In this document: positions 28,022 through 39,803 of the stretch, one piece after another
How positions within the stretch are numbered: the first letter of the stretch is position 1
Layout: the number at the start of each line of letters is the position of its first letter
Source: Typhlomys cinereus
Taxonomy: Eukaryota; Chordata; Mammalia; Rodentia; Platacanthomyidae
Direction: 5' to 3'
Length of the DNA: 64,000 nt
Assembly (NCBI GenBank): GCA_023101885.1
Contig: JALPQD010000044.1
Location: 8,585,565-8,649,564 of the forward strand
Position numbers and translations under genes: made by a program
Notes under the pieces: model-generated
Told to the model about the DNA's origin: nothing
What the model saw: the letters and a program-made list of their open reading frames with translations, nothing else
The model's database searches: none

Positions 28022-28531
28022 TCACCACGCCTGGAGTCCACAGCTCTGTGCACAGTTCCGGGGTACCATCCCGCACCTTGGTTTTCCCTGCCCTGCCATG
28101 ACTCCATGGCAGGGTACCTGAGTCAACTTGTTTTTGGCTCCAGAGGCCCCTATGCTGTCCCGGGGAGCCGGAGATGGCTCTGGCTCCTCCTTCCCCTCCT
28201 CCTTCCCTTTTGTCTGCTCTGCCTGCACCTTAGTCTCCAGTGGGCGCTGGATCGCATTGGGAAGGAGGGCTATCTTAAGTATAGACACCACGGAATAAAA
28301 TCCCAAAGGAGGCGATATTTTTAGATGTTTTTCCCGCTCTCTGGCTAGGTTCTCTATTTTATTCCATGAGTCCCATGAATATTTGTTGGAAAATTGGGCC
28401 CGTGGAGCCAACTTAAGGGCCGATTCCGACACCTTGGCAATGCGGGGATCTGGGATTTCAAAAAGATGGCTTCTTAATACAGATTTCAGTGCTGTTGGCA
28501 CTGGGTCAAACTTGCAAGTTGAGTTACCCAT
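28022..28531 (-). pseudogene. ERV gag, N-terminal matrix-like fragment
   Basis: A 169-residue frame begins about 80 nt inside the 5' LTR of the minus-strand ERV, the correct place for gag. It starts MGNSTCK, with Gly2 and Ser/Thr nearby, as in N-myristoylated retroviral matrix proteins that target the inner plasma membrane. The first 100 residues are matrix-sized; the region after about residue 100 is Lys/Glu/Pro-rich, as in a linker. The frame ends early against a normal gag of over 500 residues, and no downstream frame continues it cleanly. The family is class II by context; the exact genus is not determined. Confidence 0.7.
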
Positions 28532-28608
28532 ACTAAGAGTCGAAATTTACCTCAAGGCCTGATTTGCTTTGTCCAATCTGGGAAATTCCTCACACAGGGG
28601 CACCAGAT

Positions 28609-29051
28609 TGTGGAGTTTTCCACTCACAGTGTGGCGTCTCTCCACTCACTCACACACTCATTCACACAATTACACAGCTCCAGGCTGTGATGAAGAAGAT
28701 AGGTAAGCCCAGCCACCCACACCTCCGCCTAAACTCTCCAGAGACTCGGCTACGGATGGGGAGTTTGTCAGAGCAAAATCTCAATTTATTGGGGAGTAAC
28801 AAAACAGCTTATATAGACAAAGGGCCACAGGGTGTGAAACGGGCAGCCAATTGTGTCAAAGGTCAACCCAACATTCAGGCCCTAGAGGTCAGGCTGGATG
28901 TGTCTCAGTATGGAAGGCAGGTCAATTCCTGAAAGCCATTAGGGCTGTCTGTAATGTGATCAGGGTTACACCCAGGATACTAGCTCTCAGCACCATCTTT
29001 GGTCCCATGTGTTTGGCAATGTTCTGGGGTAAATCCTGGGCGGGCCCAACA
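28609..29051 (-). repeat. 5' LTR of the minus-strand ERV
   Basis: It has the same ends as the 3' LTR and is about 25 bp longer because of an insertion near 28680-28705. On the minus strand it is followed by ATCTGGTGCCCCTGTGTGAG, the primer-binding site position; I could not assign the tRNA. Confidence 0.9.
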
Positions 29052-29057
29052 GGTTCC

Positions 29058-29839
29058 CTTTGCTTTAGGATGGGGAGAGATTTGGCTGGTCTGTTTCCAG
29101 GTGAATAATGTAAGGTCTTTGGTGTTCTGAATTATGGCTTGTTGTAGTTTTCAGTTTTGCTTTTCCTGGACTGCCCTTGGCTGCATCCTGATTGGTTGTC
29201 AAGGTCATCTCCTAACCAAAGATAGAAGACTATTTAAATGAAGATCTTAATATAAGAAGAGATTCAAAGGTAGATGGAAGAATAGGATTGGACACAACAG
29301 TGAAAGGATTCAGTTGCTCATTTGTCAGTTGGTTATTTGTCAGTTGGTTACCATCTAACCGCCAGTCCCTACACCTCTCTGACTAGGGAGATCAAACCTG
29401 TTCAGTCCCAAGTGAACAGGAATGGAAGTGAGAATAAGCTGCATCTCATTACTTACATGTAATACATGACCATGGCCTAATTTCTCTATTGAAGTGTGTT
29501 CTTTTGTTTCCTTTCTTTTGAGGTCTTATTTCCCCTTCCCTACTATTTATAATCCTTTGTGATTATAGTGGATATTACAGAGATATACTTTTGAATATGT
29601 CATTAAGTGTTTTTTGAAATTCGGATCCACTTATTAGAGAGTACATTAATTCCATTTTTATTTGCATCTTTCCTTGTGGTTTATTCTGTACTTCAGCTAA
29701 ACTTTTGCAATCATTTGGTATTGAGCACTTATATTTCAAGACTATTCAGAACCACAACCTATTAGTAGCTGGTTGCTTAGTTATCTGTTGTTTGAGTTTT
29801 ACTTTTTATATAATTGAGTTTTAATCTTGAAGTATATCA

Positions 29840-29886
<47 letters not shown>

Positions 29887-31218
29887 CTTTCCCCTTCCCC
29901 CCCATAACACCTGCCAAGATGGCTCAGTGGGGAAAACATCTACATGTACATCTGGCAACTTGCATTTGATCCTAGAAGCCCACATGGTTCAAAGAGAGAA
30001 ACTACTTTTGAAAGTGTCCTCTGACCTCCACATATGTACAGCGGCATGCATGTATCTGATGTCTCTCTTTATTCCTCTCTCTCTCTTTTTCTGTCTCTCC
30101 CTCATATGTTTGTTATAGATTATAAAATGCATGTTGTATAGCTAACACTGTACTGAAATACTGGTATGAAAGATTAACTTGATCTGTCTCTCTCTCTCTG
30201 TCTCTCTTTCTCTCCTCTTTCTAGAAAAAACACAAAAATTAACTTAAAACATTCCAAATACTTTTAGTTGGCATTTGGTAAAGCTTGTGACTGAGGTTAA
30301 TTCTTTTGAAAATGTATCTTTAAATTACAACAAAATTTGTTTGAACTGGCTTAATTCTCTTTGAATAAACAAAGGATTATGTAATGACTGGCCAAACTTC
30401 CATGAGTATTGAATACTAAATGAAAGCATGCTGGCTTGCTTTCTCTTTCGTTGTTCTAATAGATGTGCATGATTGAATGCTGCCAGCATTCAGTAGTGTC
30501 TCCTCTCTGCTATCCAAAGACTCACACTGGCAACAAGTCCATACAGAGTGAGTCCTGAGGCCTGATTAATGTGGAAACAATCACACAAGCCAACCATTTG
30601 ACTGATTAAACAGATTGTAAAGATTCTGTGAAAGACCAAATAAGGCAATCTGTTTTGCATTATTAGGACTACCTCTAGGTTTTTTTTGTCACAAAGGAGA
30701 ATAAAGCATAAGGTTTAAGGACACAAAATCTGGAATGAGATTGCAATGACTGAACACCTGGCTGTATTCTCTGTGTGTGGGGGGGTGTAATTATAGCATC
30801 TTGCTCAAAGAACTGAGAGGACTTAATAAGTTGATGTGTGTTAACTCACTAGAACTGCATGCCTAGATGTGTGAGAATAAGTGTCACATAAAGATAGAAG
30901 AACTATCCTGTTTGCAAATTATTTCATCTTTAATATAAACCTTTCTATTGTCAAAATTTGTGAAGCATGTTAAATAATTATAATAAGTAAAAACAACTTG
31001 GCTAATATAAGACATAATAATCATGAATTGTACTACCATTTAATCGATTCAGATAAAATGAGTTTACTGGTTTCTAAAAATATATTTCTGGATTGGGGAT
31101 TTAACTTGGTAGTAAAGCATGTTACTTTGCATGCATAAGTTTAATCCATAGCACCAAAAATAAATATGTTTTCTAAATTAGAATTACGTTTCTTTCTTAC
31201 TCAGTATTATAAAAGTCA
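29058..31218. other. Gene-free stretch with SINEs and a (TA)n tract
   Basis: Positions 29841-29883 are a perfect (TA)n run. Positions 29915-30060 are an old tRNA-type SINE with a GATGGCTCAG start. Positions 31090-31165 are an ID-like SINE. CT-rich runs lie at 30075-30105 and 30185-30225. No supported coding sequence. Confidence 0.6.
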
Positions 31219-31420
31219 GGGGCTGGAGAGATGGCTCAGGGGTTAAGCTTCTGCCTTGAAGGCAGAGGGTCTTGAGTTCGGATCCTAGATCCCACAAAAC
31301 ATCTGGCAGAAGCGGGGGCAGCCTGCAGCTTCTGGTCCTGGTGGGCGGAGCCTGTGAATCCTAGGGTGGAGCAAAAAGGAGGTAGAAGCAGTCATGATGA
31401 TTCCCGAATTCACCTATGGT

Positions 31421-31476
<56 letters not shown>

Positions 31477-31500
31477 TTAATAAATAAATATATATATCAA
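31219..31500 (+). mobile_element. tRNA-derived SINE with long (CA)n tail
   Basis: It has the GGGCTGGAGAGATGGCTCAG start and GAGTTCGGATCC B box. Its tail holds about 24 CA units followed by AATTTAATAAATAAA. The target duplication TATTATAAAAGTCA is exact at 31205-31218 and 31501-31514. Confidence 0.93.
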
Positions 31501-31664
31501 TATTATAAAAGTCACACTGACCTTCTCATGAACAGATGGGTTTATTTCAACAGTAAGTTTGAAACTTTGCAGTAAATTAGGGTATTACTGTAATTATATC
31601 AGAAACAAGAAGTTTTCTACATTGTTCCTTTCCCACTTTTCTCAACACTGATTATCAAACAGAT

Positions 31665-31697
31665 TTTTAAAATATCTATCTGTCTATCTAATCTATC

Positions 31698-31728
<31 letters not shown>

Positions 31729-31750
31729 CATCTATCTGACTGTCTGTCAC
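31665..31750 (+). repeat. (ATCT)n tetranucleotide microsatellite
   Basis: This is an imperfect run of ATCT/GTCT units beside an old inverted SINE (31750-31965) that ends with TTGAATTCAGGTCCTT. Confidence 0.85.
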
Positions 31751-31969
31751 TTGTGTGTGTGTGTGTCAGAGGGTACTGTGTTGCCTCTGGAGACCCAAAC
31801 ATGAACCATCCTGGATTGCTCTACCTCCTTTTTTGCTTTTCTCTGGGATTTTTGAGGCTCCAACTTCCAGGACCAGAATTTCAGTTTTCCCCTATTTCTG
31901 CTTGGCATTTTTATATGGAAGATAGAGTTTGAATTCAGGTCCTTCTGTATTGAGTCATAGATAATCACT

Positions 31970-32590
31970 ATGGTCAGTTACCAGTCATAACAGAGACAGG
32001 TCCTTTCTCCACACCTACAAATCCAAGTGTCTGAGATCCTGAGAAGAGCTGCTACCTTTCTTTTTAATAAACACAGAACAAGCCCCAGAGAAACAAGTGC
32101 TTCAAATACTCCAACTATGTAAATTACTACAAATGTTACATCCAGATGCTCTGCTTTTGTGTATTCTCTTCAGTAAACTTGTATTACTTCAGTAAAACTA
32201 TATTTTAAAGCAGGTGAACTTCATTGTGTAGTTATAGTATCTGTATCACCCATACAGGATTGGGGAATGCAATTATGTCTTGTTTCCTATACATTTCAGG
32301 AGCTATGTTCTTCAGTGTTAACTTGTCTTGGATGAGTTAGAATTCAAAGTTAGAAGCTTCCATAAGTGCAATGTCTGCAAATAAGTTAGCAACGACAGAA
32401 ACAGTGAAATACAGTGATGTGTCCAGGAGATAGGTGTTCTCACCAAGCATATAAAAGGCTTCAAAACTGCATAAAAGCCAAACTGACAGAGCCCCTTAAT
32501 AGAGTAGACAATGAAAGTCAAAGTCTGTCATTTAGCCTGATCATAAACACCATTCTCTTTCAGTGTAACTGAGAATCCATTAAATACACT
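31970..32590. other. Unassigned intergenic DNA
   Basis: No supported ORF or RNA gene. It ends with ACACT (32586-32590), the likely left target duplication of MaLR-like element A. Confidence 0.5.
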
Positions 32591-33025
32591 TGCCATAGTT
32601 AGGTACTAGTGTCAACTTGATGAGTTCTGAGCATATTTATAGATATTGTAGTTATTTGTAAATATTTGTAGATATTTATAGTTATTGAATTAAGTCTAGA
32701 GTGAACTTATAGGAGATTGTATAGTTTGTTGATGAGGAACCAGTGGTGGGTGGAACTAGGCCCTGGACAGGTAAATAAAATACAGAGAACTGGTTGGATA
32801 ATTTGGCATCCTTAACAGACATGCTGGTCTGTTAAGTAAGGATCATTCCTTTCTCAGCAGTTACATGGCTATGGTGTGGCCAGTTTCCTCAGTCCTTTGG
32901 TGATGGTGCATGCTCTCCTGCCAAACAGGACTAAAAACTGTAACAATTGTAAGAGAATAAACCCCTTGTTCCCTTAAGTAGTTTTGTCATGATTTCATCA
33001 GCAACCATGCTGATGAACTGCAACA
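32591..33025 (+). repeat. 5' LTR of element A
   Basis: It begins TGCCATAGTTAGG (decayed TGTCATAG) and ends AACTGCAACA directly before the GGTACCAGAG interior start. Confidence 0.85.
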
Positions 33026-33783
33026 GAATTTGGTACCAGAGAAATGGGGTATTGCTGATAAATCTGGCTATTTTGACTTTGTGGGTTTTAAACCACTTTT
33101 TTGGAGGAATATGACAATATCTGAAGATATTAAGATTGTGTGCTCTAAAATCCATTCGGTTTGTGGGCCATTTGGAAAATAGTGTCAATGGAGAAAGTCA
33201 TGGATTGTTTAGGCCCAGTTTGTGATGAAGGAAATAAGGATTTTGATAAAGTTGAATTTAAAGACAATGATTGGGTTTGCTTGACAGATGAGAGCTGTGT
33301 AGATGGCTGTGAAGCTTTGGGTATAAAAAGGGCAGGCAGCAGAACAGCTACTGCTATTAGAGAAATGACCATTAGTGAAGGAAAACTTAGTGCTTTTTTG
33401 CACTGGGATGTAGAAGACATGAATACCACCATATGGTGATTCTGTAATTTGAAAATCCAAATTCCTTCAGGGGCAGAAAGCCAAAGTTAAAGCCATTTCT
33501 TGCCCTTCAGAAAAGTTTTTACTACTTAGAAAGGAACTTTTCCAGCATCAGCTCATGGGAGTTGGTACAGCTGTGGTTCTTCTGGTGGACCAAGCTACAT
33601 TTCAACCTTGCTGCATAATTTGTCAGCATCACCCAGGTGGTACCGGTTTTGATGCACAAATAAGGATTTCATGGAGAGCTGCAGAAGCTTGGCCCTAAGT
33701 GGCAGATTTGGAGCTTCTGCCAAGGAAGGTGAAGCTTTTAGCTGCAGAGGTGAACCTAGAGTGTCTTTAGAAGTTTCAGAATC

Positions 33784-34095
33784 GGGGGCTGGAGAGGTGG
33801 CTCAGGGTTTAAGCTTCTGCCTTGCAGGCGGAAGGTCCTGAGTTTGGATCCTAGACCCCACGTATAGACGCCGGGTAAAAGCGGGGATGGCCTGAGTTTT
33901 TGGTCCTAGTAGGGCAGAGCCTGTGAATCCTGGGGGCAGAGTAAACAAGGAAGAGGTGAAGGTAATACATGGTGGTTCCCGAATTCGCCCATGGTTCTAC
34001 ACACACACACACACACACACACACATGCGCGCGCGCGCGCGCGCACGCACACACACATGCTCACACCCACAATTGAATAAAAATAATTAAAAAAA
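33784..34095 (+). mobile_element. tRNA-derived SINE inside element A
   Basis: It is a full-length family member with (CA)n interrupted by (CG)n near 34028-34043. The duplication is AGAAGTTTCAGAATC (33769-33783) and AGAAGTTCCAGAATC (34096-34110), one mismatch. Confidence 0.92.
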
Positions 34096-34233
34096 AGAAG
34101 TTCCAGAATCATAGGGTGCATGCTGAGGATGGCTGCAAGTGGAAATTCAACCTGGTTCAGAGAAAACTCACTTGTAAAACTCTGACCTGCAAAGAGAGAC
34201 TGGGATTGCCTAGAATCTTTGAGCCACTGTGAC

Positions 34234-34647
34234 TGTCATAGTTAAGCACAGGTGTCAACTTGACTCTTGAGGGTTTGAGCTCTGGGCACAGTTGTAGAGA
34301 GTTGATGGTTGAGTTAAGCCCAGAGCAAACCTGAAGGACATTGTCTAGCTGCTGGGGAAGGCCCAGCCCATGGTGGGCGGGATTAGGCCCTGGATAAATC
34401 ACAGAGAGCTGGTTGAGAGAGTGGGCATCCTTCTGTATACTTGGCCAGACATGCTGGTCTGGCAAGTAAGGATTGTCCATCTCTCAGCAGTTATGGTGGC
34501 CAGTTCCCTCGGCCCTGGTGCTGGTGTGTGTTCTCCCGTCAAGCTGGACTATGAACTGTAACCGGACTATCGTAAGAAAGTAAACTCCTTGTTCCCTTAA
34601 GCTGTGTTCTGGTCATTTATCAGCAACTATGCAGGCGGACTGCAACA
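34234..34647 (+). mobile_element. Solo LTR inserted into element A interior
   Basis: This 414-bp LTR runs TGTCATAGTT to GACTGCAACA. GTGAC is duplicated exactly at 34229-34233 and 34648-34652. The element A interior continues past it (34653 matches 15540 of element B), showing it is a later solo LTR and not the 3' LTR of element A. Confidence 0.92.
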
Positions 34648-34850
34648 GTGACTAAGTGATGAGAAGGATGCTTGGTTCTATAAGATGGATGTTGAAATAT
34701 AGGATGTGGTATTTGATTTGTTGGACTTTGGTCTTAATTCAATATTTTCCTTTTTGTTTAATTTGATATTTTGTCATTGTCATGATGCTTCTGTTTTGGT
34801 GTTTTATCTGGTGATAAAGTATTTAACTTATTTTTATTTAGTAGACTCTT

Positions 34851-35128
34851 TTTTAATTTTTATTTATTATTTATTCAATTGTGCGTGTATGCATGTGTGC
34901 GCATGTGTGTACGTAGAACCATGGATGAATTCAGGAACCACCATGGATTGCCTCCACCTCCTTCTTGTTTACTCTGCCCTGGGATTCACAGGTTCTGTTC
35001 TACCAGGACCAGAAATGCAGGCCGCCCCCGCTTCCACCCGGCATCTATACGTGGGGTCTGGGATCCGAACTCAGGACCCTCCGCCTGCAAGGCAGAGGCT
35101 TAACCCCTGAGCCACCTCTCCAGCCCTT
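34851..35128 (-). mobile_element. tRNA-derived SINE, inverted, inside element A
   Basis: Read in reverse it has the same head, B box and body. TTTAGTAGACTCTT is repeated on both sides (about 34837-34850 and 35132-35145). Confidence 0.9.
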
Positions 35129-35232
35129 TGATTTAGTAGACTCTTGTGGTTAAGAAACTTTGAACTTTTAAAATGTTAGAACTGAGGTTTTATGAAGGAA
35201 CATTTTAAAATTTATCTATAAGAACTTTTAGA

Positions 35233-35947
35233 AGCCCAGCCCAGCCACCCACCCCGGAGCCGACCGGCCAGCACCTGTGCGGCCGCCGGCTTTGCCCCTG
35301 GGTCCCGCCCTGGACCCTAGCCCCTTGTGTCCTCCCACCCGCGCATGCCTCCGCCGCCCCCCCCCCATTTCCCAGGTGAAGAATTCTGCCATCAACATCA
35401 GACCCTCTGCCTCTCTGGCCCACCGGGGACCTACACGCGTAGTCTACCGAAGACACACTGCTACTCAGAATTCAATAGAGTCCAAAGGAAACTCAAGCAA
35501 AATTCTAAGGAACAAAGGGAACACAGGACATACATCTGGACTCCAATAAAATCATTATATCATGTGGGCAAGATTCTTCACATCCAGGCCAAAGATAAGT
35601 AAACTTTTTCTTTTCACCTTACTGATCCTTTAAAGTATCAATGCTGTAGATCAACTTTCTCATACAGCCACCCCAAAAACATACAACTCCAGGGAGTACA
35701 CCACTCACTCCCACATTTCACCAAGATACTAAATCGTAAAAGTGCACTACCAAACTAATATTCACCCCTTATTTACTTAACCTGACTTACAGCCTAGTAG
35801 CCTCATCTAGGATACAACAATAACAATACACAAACATACCCAATCCAAGGCAAGCATTAGTAACAACTGGCAAGTGTAACAATACCAACTATGTCCATTC
35901 AGTGAAAAACACACAGAAACTGAAAGGTCCTAAAAAACAAAACAACA
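35233..35947 (+). promoter_or_regulatory. L1-b 5' UTR
   Basis: The first 150 bp are GC/CpG-rich (a CCGCCGCCCCCCCCCC stretch near 35350). The rest is A/C-rich and non-coding. The A/C-rich part matches 45560-45850 of L1-c, but not L1-a, which has a different GC-rich leader. Confidence 0.75.
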
Positions 35948-37011
35948 ATGTACAAGTCAAAGTGCAGATCCACGAGAAACAAAACCCAAGAAGACCAATC
36001 TCCCACCGAAAGAATCAATCCCATAATGAGGATTCCGACCAGAGCAAATCCACAGAAAATAGGCATGAAAGCCAGACCCAATATGACGACTTTCAGAGTA
36101 TGATCATTACCATGATTAATACTATGGAAGAGGAAATCTGAGACGAGTTAAACAACCGTATCAACCACATTGAACAGGAACACAACAGGCACTTGGAGGA
36201 GTTGAGAAAAACAGTTCAAGAAACAAAAATAGGTGTAGAGCAGTTAAAACAGTCCCAGGGAGAGTTTAAAATTGAACTAAAAAACAAGTTATCTTCAACC
36301 CAAAACTCAACAGAGCGTCTTATCAGCAGAACAAATGAGGCAGAAAATAGAATTTCAGATCTTGAAGACAAAGTAGGAGAATTGACCAGCTCAATGGAAG
36401 AGATTGTTAAAGCCAAAAAGATACTGGAGAGGAACATTGAAGAGATATGGGACACCCTGAAGAAGCCTAACATGTGCATTCATGGAATACCAGAACAAGA
36501 ATCCCAAAATACCACACCGGAGGAAATATTTCAATTCATCATAAATGAAAACTTCCCACAATTAAAGAATGAGAGGCCTATCTAAATACAAGAGGCATTT
36601 CGCACTCCAAACAGATATGACCAAAATAGAAAATTGCCACGGCAAATAATAGTCAAAACAATCCACATTCAAGACAAAGAAAACGTGCTGAGAGCTTCAA
36701 GAGAAAAAAAGCAAGTCACTTTTAAAGGTAAACCTATTAGAATAATAAATGACTACTCAATGGAAACAGTAAAAGCAAGAAGAGCTTGGAGAGGTGTACT
36801 TCAAGTATTAAACGAGCAAAAATGACAACCCAGACTGATATACCCGGCAAAACTATCTGTCATGATTGAGGGAGAAAGAAAAGTTTTCCAGCACAAAGAC
36901 AACTTGAAGGAATACATGTCTACCAAACTAGGCCTTCAAAAAATCCTAGAAATGATATTCAAGCTTGAAGAAAAGAACAAGCATATCCAGGAGGAGAGAA
37001 GGGAAGTATAA
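35948..37011 (+). pseudogene. L1-b ORF1, broken
   Basis: This is homologous to the intact L1-a ORF1 over its whole length: the coiled-coil segment at 36193-36400, the HGIPEQESQ motif near 36480, ARRAWRGVLQVL near 36780, and YPAKLSVMIEGERK near 36840. Lesions include a frameshift near 36040 and in-frame stops at 36139 (TGA), 36583 (TAA) and 36823 (TGA). Confidence 0.9.
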
Positions 37012-37055
37012 TACCACCAAAACATAAATATCAAACAATATGCTTACAAAATCTA

Positions 37056-39803
37056 CCAGTCAAAAAGCTGGTTCTTTGAAAAAAATCAATAAGATTGATA
37101 CACCCCTAGCTAAATTAACCAAAAGTAAGAGAGAGAAAACCCAAATTAACAAAATTAGAAATGAACATGGAGTTATCACTACTGATATCCAAGAAATCCA
37201 GAGAATTATAACATCATATTTCAAAAACTTATACTCTATGAAGTTTGACAACACAAAAGAGATGGATGAATTTCTAAGTAAACACAACTGACCTAAATTG
37301 AATCAGGAAGTTGTGAATTATTTAAATAGTCCTAAAGCATATAAGGAAATTGAGGATGTAATCTCGAATCTTCCCACCAAAAAATGTCCCGGACCAGATG
37401 GATTCAGCACAGAGTTCTACCAGACATTTAAGGAGTTAATAACACCAATACTCCTTAAACTGTTCCATCAAATAGCAAAGGAAGGAACACTACCAAATTC
37501 CCTCTATGAAGCTAATATCATTTTAATCCCAAAACCTAATAAAGATTCACTTAAAAAAGAAAACTATAGGCCGATCTCTCTGATGAACACAGACGCAAAG
37601 ATTCTCAACAAAGTCTTAGCAAATCGGATTCAAAAACATATAAAAAGTTCATTCACGGGGACCAAGTAGGCTTCATCCCCAGCACACAAGGTTGGTTCAA
37701 CATAACGCAAATCAATAAATGTAATTCATCATGTAAACCAGTCCAAAGTCCAAGACCACATGATACTCTCGATAGATGCAGAAAAAGCCTTTGACAAGAT
37801 CCAACAGCCTTTTATGATCAAAACGCTAGAGACAGTAGGAATGAAAGAACCTTTATCAATATAATAAAAGCTGTATACAACAAGCCCACAGCAAGGATTA
37901 TGCTCAATGGGGAACAATTGGAAGCATTCCCACTTCGATCAGGAACTAGACAAGGCTCTCCTCCCTCACCACTTCTGTTCAATATTGTACTTGAAGTGTT
38001 ATCTGAAGCCATAAGACAAGAAAGGGACATAAAAGAGATTCAAACCGGCAAGGAAGAAGTCAAGCTATCCCTATTTGCAGATGACATGATCTTATACCTG
38101 AGGGATCCCAAAAACTCCACCAGGAAACTCCTGGAACTAATTGAGAAGTTCAGCAGGGTGGCAGGATACAAAATAAATGTGCAAAAATCAGAGGCCTTCG
38201 TATATGCCCAGAATGAAAGAAATGAAAAAGCCTTGAGAGAAACAATCCCATTTACTATAGCCCCTAAAAAAATGAAATACCTTGGTATAAACCTAACCAA
38301 GGTGGTAAAAGACCTTTACAATGAAAACTTTAAAACCCTAAGGAAACAAATAGCAGAAGACACCAGAAGGTGGAAAGACCTCCCATGTTCCTGGATTGGC
38401 AGAATCAACATCGTAAAAACGACCATCCTACCAAAGGCAATATACAAATTCAACACTATACTAATCAAAATCCCAAAGCAATTCTTTAAAGAAGTTGACC
38501 AAATCATTTCAAAATTCATATGGAGGCACAAAAGACCCAGGATAGCAAAGACAATCCTGAGTATTAAAAACACTGCTGGAGGTATTACCATACCGAACCT
38601 TAGTCTATACTACAAATCCATAGTTATAAAAACAGCCTGGTACTGGGTCCAAAATAGACACACAGATCAATGGATAAGGGTTGAAGACCCACATATAAGC
38701 CCACAAAAATATAGCCATTTGGTCTTTGCCAAAGGGGCCCAAAGAATCCAATGGAAAAAGAACAGCATCTTCAACAAGTTGTGCTGGCAAAACTGGATCT
38801 CCACATGCAGAAGATTAAAGCTGGACCCATTCTTGTCACCATGTACAAGAATTAATTCCAAATGGATCAAAGACCTTGATATAAAGCCAGAGACTATAAA
38901 AACCATAGTTGAAAGGATAGGGAACTCCCTCGAGCTGATTGGGATAGGCCAACAGTTCCTAAACAGACATCCAATGGCACAATCACTGCTACCAACTCTC
39001 AGCAGTTGGGATCTTGTGAAATTAAAGAGCTTCTGTTCAGATAAAGAGATTGTCACACGAGCTCAAAGGCAACCCACAGAATGGGAGAAAATCTTCATTA
39101 ACCACATGTCTGATAGAGCTCTACTGTCCAGAGTGCACAAAGAACTTAGAAAACTAAACTCCAAAGAAAACAATGGCCCAATTAAAAAATGGGCCCTGGA
39201 ACTTAAAAGAAACTTTACTAGGGATGAAATTAAAATGTCTAACAAATATCTTAAAAAATGCTCCACTTCCTTCGCCATCAGGGAAATGCAAATCAAAACT
39301 TCGCTGAGATATCATCTCACCCCGGTCAGGATGGCAAAAATCCACAATACAAACCACACCAACAACACTGGAGAGGATGTGGAGAGAGGGGAACTCTCCT
39401 ACATTGCTGGTGGGAATGGAGGCTCATACAGCCACTCTGGCGAGCCGTCTGGAGATTCTTAAAGAAATTAAAGATTGAAATGCCATATGACCCTGCTATC
39501 CCACTTTTGGAAATAACCCCCCATGCAGTAGAGGTTCACCACGATAGCACAAGCACGACCATGTTCATAGCAGCACTGTTTACAATAGCAAAGTCATGGA
39601 ATCAACCCAAATGTCCAACAGTTGACAAGTGTATAAGGAAACTGTGGTACATCTATACAATGGAGTACTACTCAGCCATCAAAAATGATGAATTACTGGA
39701 ATTTGCCGGGAAATGGATGTCATTAGAAACAATTATATTAAGTGAAGTATACCAAACCCAGAAAATTAAGCACCGTATGTACGTCCTAATAGGTGGTTCC
39801 TAG
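37056..39803 (+). pseudogene. L1-b ORF2 remnant: RT and C-terminus, no endonuclease
   Basis: The frame enters at QSKSWF-like sequence, so everything from the ORF2 start through the endonuclease (1936 to about 3010 in L1-a) is missing. The RT core is present: [13 protein letters not shown] at 37388, NYRPISL at 37560, motif A DAEKAFDK near 37780, GTRQGSPPSP near 37950, and FADDM (motif C) intact near 38080. A 520-codon open stretch (37900-39462) covers the catalytic end of RT and the thumb. Frameshifts occur near 37260-37300, 37650, 37710, 37850 and 39450. The Cys/His cluster lies near 39380-39430. Confidence 0.92.

Larger units (their letters stand above)
22630..29051 (-). mobile_element. Class II (ERVK-like) endogenous retrovirus, minus strand
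   Basis: The 3' LTR is at 22630-23047 and the 5' LTR at 28609-29051. GGTTCC flanks the provirus exactly (22624-22629 and 29052-29057); a 6-bp duplication is typical of class II ERVs. A polypurine tract (AAAAAGGGGGAGA on the minus strand, 23048-23060) abuts the 3' LTR. A gag start follows the 5' LTR. The rest of the roughly 5.5-kb interior has no long retroviral frame and is interrupted by an L1 3' end at 25313-25707, so the element is defective. Confidence 0.92.

Noticed and set aside
27486..28324. Several overlapping ORFs of 80-196 codons on both strands
   Set aside because: They lie within the degenerate gag-side interior of the minus-strand ERV and overlap one another in conflicting frames. 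None has a capsid, nucleocapsid or host-protein motif.
29841..31750. Regular short repeats as a CRISPR-like or satellite array
   Set aside because: They are (TA)n, (CA)n and (ATCT)n microsatellites, two of them at SINE tails, with no spacers.
33851..34121. Cys/Val-rich ORFs here and at 16381-16713, 47768-48064 and 55220-55607
   Set aside because: They are translations of the SINE body plus its (CA)n/(GT)n tail and appear in every copy of that SINE.
34234..34647. Calling this LTR the 3' LTR of MaLR-like element A
   Set aside because: It has its own exact GTGAC duplication, and element A interior sequence continues on its right side up to the true 3' LTR at 40938.
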